From Massariosphaeria phaeospora (Eukaryota > Ascomycota > Dothideomycetes > Pleosporales): a stretch of 64,000 bases of DNA. Below the pieces are notes generated by a model, which had not been told where the DNA came from, did no database searches, and saw only the letters and a list, made by a program, of their open reading frames with translations. The stretch's first letter is position 1. Each line of letters opens with the position of its first letter. Shown here piece by piece: positions 57,573 to 64,000 of the stretch. The position numbers and the translations under genes were made by a program. The stretch lies in contig JAADJZ010000009.1 in NCBI GenBank assembly GCA_011032825.1, positions 1,302,001 to 1,366,000 of the forward strand, given 5' to 3'.

Positions 57573-59266
57573 TCACTCATACCCCTCCACCTCATACCTC
57601 CCCATCTCCCTCTGCGTCGAACACCACTCCTCGCTCGCCAACCCCGCCTCCTTTCTCTTCACCAGCCCAACCGCATCCTTGCACCAATCACACGCGAAAT
57701 CGCACGGCGGCGCCAGTCCATTCCCTTTCTCTTTCCCATTCCCCCTGCCCCCACCACCATCATCACCGCCGTCATCAACACCGACATCCCCATCGCCGAA
57801 GTACCGAGCAATCAGCGCATGCCGACAGCGATCCGTCGCCTCGCAGTACGCAACCAGCGCCTGTAGACTCTTCGCACGGTGCACGAGCTGCTGCTGCTGG
57901 ACCGCGACGCTGCCGCCGGCCTTAGTCAGCTGGCGCGCCGCATCGCGCGCCATCATGCTAGCCGCGCGGTCGCGGTCCTCACGCCCGTAGAATAGCATGC
58001 ACACGCTAGCCTTGCCGTCGCGGCCCGCGCGCCCAGCCTCCTGGTAGAAGCCCTCGAACGACTTGGGCAGCTGCCAGTGGACCACGAAGCGCACATTCTC
58101 CTTATCGATGCCCATGCCGAAGGCGGTCGTCGCGACGACCACGTCGAAGCCGGGCGTGTTGGTGACCCAGTTGGTGAGTGTGGCGGCGCGCTCGGCGTGT
58201 GGTAGACCTGCGTGGTACGGCTTTGCGCCGATGCCGTCGGCGCGCAGGCGTGCGGCGAGCGACTCGCAGTCTTTGCGGAACAGCGTGTAGATGATGCCGG
58301 GGACGTTGTCGGGCCGCTGGTTCTGCGAGGCGAGCTGTGAGGCGCGGGACGGGTTTGCGGCGCGGCGGGTGTGGGCGGCGCGCAGCCAGGCGAGGAACGA
58401 GTCGTAGGGGTCGGCGTCGTCGGACTTGAAGCGCACTTCGTAGTGCAGGTTCGGGCGCGACGTGGTCATGCGGAAGGTCCTGAGCGTGGCGGGGTCGAGG
58501 GCGAGCGTGGCGATGATGTCGGCGCGGACGCGGGGCGTGGCGGTTGCGGTGAGGCAGATGACGGGCACGTCCGGGAACTCGATTTTGAAGAAGGAGAGCT
58601 GCTGGAACGAGGGCCGGAAGTCGTGGCCCCATTCGCTGACGCAGTGGGCTTCGTCGACGGCGATGCGGGCGAGTTCGCGCTGCGAGTGCACGACGCGGAG
58701 GAGGTTGCGGAACGAGTCCAGTTGGCAGTACTCGGGAGTCACGTAGAGGAGTCGTGTGAGGGGGTGGCCGCATCGGAGGTCTTCTATGATCTTGCTCTTG
58801 GTGGCTGGCGTCGTAGTGCTGTTGATGGTCTCGACTCGGACATTGGCTTTCCGCATAGAAGCAACTTGGTTGTTCTACAGTCTGTTAGTGAGCGTCTAAT
58901 ACATTCAGATTCAGTCCATAAAAGTGAATATACCATCAAAGCCAGAAGCGGAGAGACCACAATGGTGACTCATGAAAGTTAGCATCGCACTCAACCAGGA
59001 CGCGAAAGACATACTGCCGAAATCAACAACCGCGGGAAGCTGGTAGCACAAGCTTTTGCCAAAAGATGTTGCAGCTTGAAGGAACACATCCTCTCCATCC
59101 AAAGTGGCTTCAATCACTTCGCGTTGAAGAGGCCTACCAGTTCGTCAGACCTGAAAGTTGCCAGACTTGTGGATTGGATTGAATAAGCGAACCTGAACGA
59201 CCGTTTGCCGAACACACGTCGGAGAGTGTAGTCGATTTCGTGCTGACGTTTCCGTTTGCCCGGCAT
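57573..59266 (-). CDS. RecQ-family DNA helicase, short form
   Basis: 3'-5' DNA helicase. Exons 59193-59266, 59015-59133, 58934-58968 and 57573-58874 give 509 aa. Motif I reads AATSFGKSLCYQLPA (GKS kept, but Ser-Phe instead of the usual Gly-Gly before it). Motif Ia is VVSPLLALM, motif II VDEAHCVSEWGHDFRP, motif III LTATATPRV. The helicase C half has GIIYTLFRKDCESLA, YHAGL, VVATTAFGMGIDK and YQEAGRAGRDG. A zinc-binding RQC-like segment (YCEATDRCRHALIARYFGD..CDFACDWC) ends the protein. No winged-helix or HRDC domain follows and there is no long N-terminal region. It belongs to a compact RecQ subgroup; the specific orthologue is unclear. Confidence 0.87.
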
Positions 59267-60284
59267 GGTGAGTGCGTTTCGGGTCAGAACGATCTCGACC
59301 CGAAGTTTCGCTGTTCCAAGGTTCTGCTCCTCTTTTTTGGTCACCAGCTAACCGTGTCCACTGAGACGGGTGGATCCTGTCAAGCTGGCGAGCGCAAGAT
59401 ACATTGTCGTTCACGGTAACGACCGAACAGTGATGTGCGGTGTTGTTGGAAGACGCGTTGTTGCTAGGAAAGCACGGTTGAAGTCTAGTGCGTAATCACG
59501 TGTGTGCCTGCCCAACCAATCAGTCGACGCTTCCTGCCGAATAAGTGAACCTCTATATCGACCGACGTGTACAGAATTTTCGCTCCCGCTTGCAGGATCA
59601 CGAGAGCTCTCACGCCAACTAGAGCTTTTACAACACCAACACAGATATTCCCACCTAGCAAAAATCGCAAATATTCCCTACACGATCTATATACGAACCC
59701 AACCAACTACACATCACACCACAGAAGCCCCTCTATGAATTTTCAACATCTCTATTACCGAACTCATAACTAGATCTAGCTGAAAGGCAGGGGAAGCAGC
59801 AAAGCAACCCCCATTATCCAGGTCTCTTTTCGAGCCAGCAGGAGAAAACGATCCACTGAAACTTTCCTTCCTTCCTTCACATGCCTTGTTTCCCTTCCTC
59901 GCTCCTACACTATCCATCTCACTCTCCTTCCCATCTCCATCTCCAACAGGAAAAAAAAAGCCAAACTTTCCGGAGCCAAGAAAAAAAAATTGCGACGCCA
60001 TGATACTCCAGCAGCGGGGGGGAAATGTGTCCAGTCCAGGTTGCCTGCTAGAAAAAACGAGCAAGCTGGACAGAAGCGAGGGCGTAGAAGAAGAAAATGT
60101 GATCCGGGTGGTGGGGGCTCTTCGTGAATTACCTAACATACCGACAATGATTTCGATCCCGTCTATGATCATTACAAAATACCTATACAGGAAGGAAGAT
60201 TCGCTACCTGAGGGACCGCTGGAAACTTCGCTCAAAAACAGACCCCAATATGCAACAAAAAGAAAAGGGAACGTGTGCGGTGCA
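59267..60284. other. Intergenic region
   Basis: 1 kb between the RecQ promoter and the 3' end of casein kinase I. ORFs of up to 200 aa on both strands have no coding character. Confidence 0.5.
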
Positions 60285-62018
60285 TCACGAACTACCGCTG
60301 CCACAGCAGAGAGCATTCATGAGTTTTTTTCCGAACCCGGGCCGCTCAGGCTCTTGCCGCCTCGGCTGCTGTGCAATGGGGCTTTGTACCGGGGTAGCTC
60401 GATTCGACGTGAGGTTCGGCTGGCTGTGGTGCACTGCCATTGAGCCTTCAGGTGGTGCCAGGTCCGGGCCTACGCTCTTCCTCTTGACTTCGGCGTGTCC
60501 ATAGTTTCCCTGCTGAACGTTCCTTGGATCCCTCCCTGGCGGACCTCTGGTCGCTCCGGGTTTAGGAAGATCTTTATTCAAATGGTCACGATGTACGGGT
60601 AGCTGAGTTCTTTGCTTGTGCTGCTGGCCATGGACGTTGACGGCAGTAGACGAGTTCTGGTTCAGGCCAGTGTGGTGCAGCTGCTGCACAGCGGAAGGGT
60701 GTGTCTTGAGCACTTCCCAGCCCTTTCCGTTGTTGAGCTTCATCCAGTCGTATTCGCCATCCTCTACTTCGCCGGTGCTTTTTAGCGCTTGCGTGAAAAG
60801 TTCGCGAAGGTAGTCGTAATCCGGCGTATCTTCGAAGCCAAGGTTTCGGACATAGCTCAGGTACTTGTTGAACTCCTCTGTGGCTTGTTAGTGGATGATC
60901 TGCATATTCTAGGCGAAGAACCGTACCTGGGAAGGCGTCGCAAAGATCCTTGATGGGAGTAGTCTGCTTCTTCTCTCCAATCTTCTCGTACTTCTGCTTG
61001 TTGGTGGCTGCCTTGAGGCCCTGCCATGGAAGACCCCCACGAAGGAAATACATGAAGACGTGACCAAGGGCTTCCAGGTCGTCTCGTCGCGATTGCTCCC
61101 TTCCAAGATGAGTGTTAATACTCATGTAGCGCGCGGTACCAGAGAGTGATTTACGCTCCCTGTAGGGTATATGCTGCTTGGTCTTCGGATCACGGTACTG
61201 CTTCGCCATGCCAAAATCGACAACATGAATCACATTAGCACTTTTGGAGCCAGGCCGACCAATCAGGAAGTTGTCGGGCTTGATGTCACGGTAGATTAGG
61301 TTCTTCTCATGGATCGTCTGCACTCTCGAGAGCTACGAAAAGTCAGTATATGGATCGGACTGATGGCAAGTGCAAGTCGACTCACCATCTGCTTTGCTAC
61401 CATGACCACCGTCTTGATCGTGAACTTCCGGTTGCAGTGATCGAAAAGATCCTCCAAGCTAGGCCCAAGTAGATCAATGACCAGGATATTGTGCAATCCT
61501 TCCTGACCGAAGTAGTAAACATTAGGGATTCCAGCTATAGCTAAGTTAGCATGTAATAACTCATACGTAAACGACCGAATCAGGGAAACCGGCGCCGGAA
61601 CCCCGATGAGAAGAATGATACAAAACGACAAATGGTTGTTCGACACCACGCCGTAGATAGTACAACAAGTGCGTGGTATGTGCAAAGCCAATTGCGGCCC
61701 AGCTGACGAGGAAAATCCATGTGCCAAGACGCAGTTCGGGGAACGATCCGCGCCGTGTGAAGACCGACGACAACGCGTGCCCGACACGAGGGGAGAAACA
61801 GAGAGAGACTCACGGCATCCCACCAAAATCTTGTAGGTGCGGTATTCATCGCGCAATTGCGGAGCGTCGCTTTTCCGCGGCTCGAACTTGATGGCCACCT
61901 GCTGCTGGTTGAGCAGGTTGGTGCCCTCGAAAATCACGCCGAAGCTGCCCTCTCCAATCTTCTTCCCAACGCGATAGTGGACACCCACCACGTTCGACGA
62001 CGAGCTGCCGGTAGCCAT
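60285..62018 (-). CDS. Casein kinase I, plasma-membrane Yck type
   Basis: Ser/Thr kinase acting in endocytosis, nutrient sensing and polarity. Exons 61814-62018, 61386-61534, 60927-61332 and 60285-60877 give 450 aa. Kinase motifs: [51 protein letters not shown] and [16 protein letters not shown], the CK1 signature. The C-terminal ~150 residues are Gln/Pro-rich, ending [14 protein letters not shown]; the twin cysteines fit the palmitoylated tail of Yck1/2. Intron 1 (279 nt) is long; accepting at CTATAG gives the expected [15 protein letters not shown]. Confidence 0.93.
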
Positions 62019-63427
62019 GACGGGGAGCTGTGCGGTGCAGCTAGCTGGTGCTCGGGAGCAGCAGCGTGAGGTCGACGAGGCCTGCTGAGCTCGCAGCCGT
62101 CTGCGGAGGTCGTCTGGGGGGCTGTGTAGGCGTCGGCGACGACGCGGGCGGGCTCAGCGAAGAATGGAGGCAGCAGCGGCGGGACGAGGTCGAGACGGCG
62201 CGCCGCGCGGGCGGAAGAATGGCTGCGGGTGGGAGTGAGGATGAGGGTGTCGTGACGGGGAAGCGGTGGGCTCTTGGGGCACTCGACCTGCTTCTAGCAG
62301 ACAGAGAAGGGGCGGCTGTTATGTGCCAAGCCCGCCAGCCGCGCACGGACGGTTCCGCACAGCGTTAGCATTCGCGGCAGGGGAGCCATCAAACCGGTGC
62401 CCCGTCTTATTTTCTGAGGACGGCGAATCCACGTCTGGACCGTTGCCTTTCTGCCGTCGAGCGTCAATTGCGGCGGCGGCAGCGCGCTCTACCGGCGGTG
62501 CCCCAACCGCGCCGTCCTTTTCCCATGCCATACCCGCCAGCACGGCAAACATCCGGCGAAAAACAGGCAGGTGTCACCGTGTCAGGCCCCGACCACAACA
62601 GCCCAGAATAGAAGGGACGAGACCGTGGACTCGCACGTGACGTGTAACCGACTCGGGCTTGCAAACATCGTGGACGTTTGTCGTGTCCGCCAGCAGCGAG
62701 CCAAGCCAAGCCAGCGCGCCTTTCATTCATGTGCCTCGTCTGAGACACGACACACGCCCGCCGCAGCTAGCCAGCCAGCCTGTGTGACGCTCAACGGCTG
62801 CTGCGTCGCCACACACACGCCGCCTGGAGACCGGCCACAACGCAACGCGCTTCCACCGAGATTCGGGGGGGTTTATTTCATGCATCACAGTAGGTACATA
62901 TACGGAACGGAGTACCTATCCATCGGCTGCTGCTGCCGGTTTCTGGCTCTTCTATTTACACCACCAATCAGACCGCGCGCAAGCACGCCACACATCCAGT
63001 AAATACCTAGAGCCAAGTCTCACCTCACCCCCAAACAAGAAAAGAACTGTGTGCAATGAATGATCTCGCTAAATGCATGTTTTCTCTGGGGCGCCTGGTG
63101 AGCACCGCCTCGCTGATAGGTACACATGTAAGATAATAGGTACACATGTAAGATAACAGGTACACATGTAAGATAATAGGTACACATGTAAGATGGCCAA
63201 GCAGCCCTGGATTGGATTGGATGTATGCAATCCTAATAGTCATCCCCCGAGAAAGCACGAATCGAATCGCCATGGCTATGAACAACAAGAATGAAAAGAA
63301 GACACGTCTGGTGGTGCCAGTTGGTTTTCCGGAAACGCCGCGCCCAATGCTTATTGTGAGGGTCGCCTGTCCTATCAGGTGCCGCAACGTAAGCTCCAGC
63401 CCCTCAATGGCCGGCTTGTGTCAGTCT
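62019..63427. other. Intergenic region
   Basis: 1.4 kb; promoter of casein kinase I and 3' flank of the last gene. No gene seen apart from the tandem repeat listed. Confidence 0.5.
63116..63195. repeat. 20-bp tandem repeat, four copies
   Basis: Units of ATAGGTACACATGTAAGATA start at 63116, 63136, 63156 and 63176; copy 3 differs by one base and copy 4 by one at its end. Each unit contains the palindrome TACATGTA-like TACACATGTA. It lies about 230 bp past the stop of the next minus-strand gene. Confidence 0.95.
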
Positions 63428-64000
63428 TCACTGGTCCTGCATTTCCACATCATCGTCCTCGCCCGTTGCGTCCTGCACGCCGTTGATCTCGATGGTATCT
63501 GCGATCGCCTCGTCTTCGTCGGGCGAATCGCCCTCGACGCTGACCGAGTCGTCTTCTAGGTCGTAGTCGAAGTCGGCCGCTTCATCCACGTCCTCGTCCG
63601 CCGGCCTGGTCTTCTCATCCTCGTACTCCCGCTTTCCGGCTGCGCAGCCGGCCTCGAACCATTCCTCCAGCCTATGCTTCTCAATGTGGGTCTGCAAGAT
63701 CTCGTCGTCGGCAAGATTGTCATTGATGATCGGGTTGCGCAGGTCTTCGGACCCAAACCTGCAGCATAACTCGCCGTTCGTGCAGCCGGCTCCAAGTAAC
63801 TCGGATGGCTTCTTGGGCCACGCAAGTCGGCTTAAGGGATCTTGTTCTGCGTGGAGCGTTAGTAGCTGGCCTGGGCAAACTGGATAGATTTCATGCTTAC
63901 CGATTGACTTCAACAACCCTTTGAAAGCCCACCCAAGTGCCGAGGTGACCAACGAATCGTGCAACTCCACATCGGAGATATCCAGCGTATTGTTGATGTT
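63428..64000 (-). CDS. Acidic protein of unknown function, 5' end outside window
   Basis: Partial; only the 3' part is in the window. The frame is open from the right edge to 63901, then a likely 54-nt intron (63847-63900, GTAAGC..CAG), then 63428-63846. The visible protein reads DISDVELHDSLVTSALGWAFKGLLKSI, EQDPLSRLAWPKKPSELLGAGCTNGELCC, a helical LQTHIEKHRLEEWFEAGCAAG and a strongly acidic tail ending DDDVEMQDQ. The intron has no stop and is a multiple of three, so retention would only add 18 residues. I do not recognise the family. Acidic tails like this occur in nuclear proteins. Confidence 0.6.
   Translation of the reverse strand, partial: NINNTLDISDVELHDSLVTSALGWAFKGLLKSIGKHEIYPVCPGQLLTLHAEQDPLSRLAWPKKPSELLGAGCTNGELCCRFGSEDLRNPIINDNLADDEILQTHIEKHRLEEWFEAGCAAGKREYEDEKTRPADEDVDEAADFDYDLEDDSVSVEGDSPDEDEAIADTIEINGVQDATGEDDDVEMQDQ

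Overview
The window is nuclear DNA from a filamentous ascomycete (Pezizomycotina). Genes are densely packed on both strands. Most introns are 45-70 nt with GTATGT/GTAAGT/GTGAGT donors, CTAAC-like branch sites and CAG/TAG acceptors. Fungal-specific genes are present: PalA/Rim20, a Crz1-type zinc-finger factor, Mediator Med5, NADP-glutamate dehydrogenase, a Cce1-type resolvase and a Mid2-like wall sensor. The gene style suggests Dothideomycetes, but I cannot prove the class from sequence alone. There is no sign of plasmid, phage, CRISPR or rRNA sequence. I rebuilt 27 chromosomal protein-coding gene models, one of them cut by the right edge, by joining exons across introns. I also found one tRNA-Phe gene with an intron.

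Layout. 1-4.06 kb: an MFS hexose transporter whose stop codon touches a 1.29 kb sequence bounded by ~80-bp imperfect terminal inverted repeats (2156-3444). This holds a small multi-exon ORF, and decayed gene debris follows it. 4.06-11.8 kb (all +): a CorA-like/second-domain fusion membrane protein, a rhodanese, mitochondrial malonyl-CoA:ACP transacylase and a BTB protein. 12.5-16.4 kb (-): NADP-GDH and an aldo-keto reductase. 18.2-25.3 kb (+): a conserved unknown, Med5 and an SDR. 26.6-34 kb: tRNA-Phe, Dre2, a Stf2-like factor, a DJ-1/PfpI-like protein and the Atx1 copper chaperone. 34.7-40.9 kb (+): PalA/Rim20 then Crz1. 43.1-48.3 kb (-): Cce1, a small secreted protein and a Mid2-like sensor. 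49-56.7 kb: a PQ-loop transporter, asparagine synthetase, Scs2/VAP and a UBA-UBX protein. 57.5-64 kb (-): a short RecQ helicase, casein kinase I (Yck-type) and an acidic unknown that runs off the window.

How they fit together. Most of this is housekeeping: nitrogen assimilation (GDH, asparagine synthetase), mitochondrial functions (Mct1, Cce1), cytosolic Fe-S and copper handling (Dre2, Atx1), and ER/ubiquitin adaptors (Scs2, UBX). One group concerns environmental ion and wall stress: PalA (alkaline pH), Crz1 (calcium/calcineurin), the Mid2-like sensor and Yck. The less ordinary parts are the inverted-repeat element at 2.1-3.4 kb, a 119-bp palindrome-bounded unit with a perfect Pol III B-box at 44.65 kb, a start codon split by an intron in the Stf2-like gene, a GC-AG intron plus a 14-nt exon in the aldo-keto reductase, and tandem repeats in the BTB gene leader.
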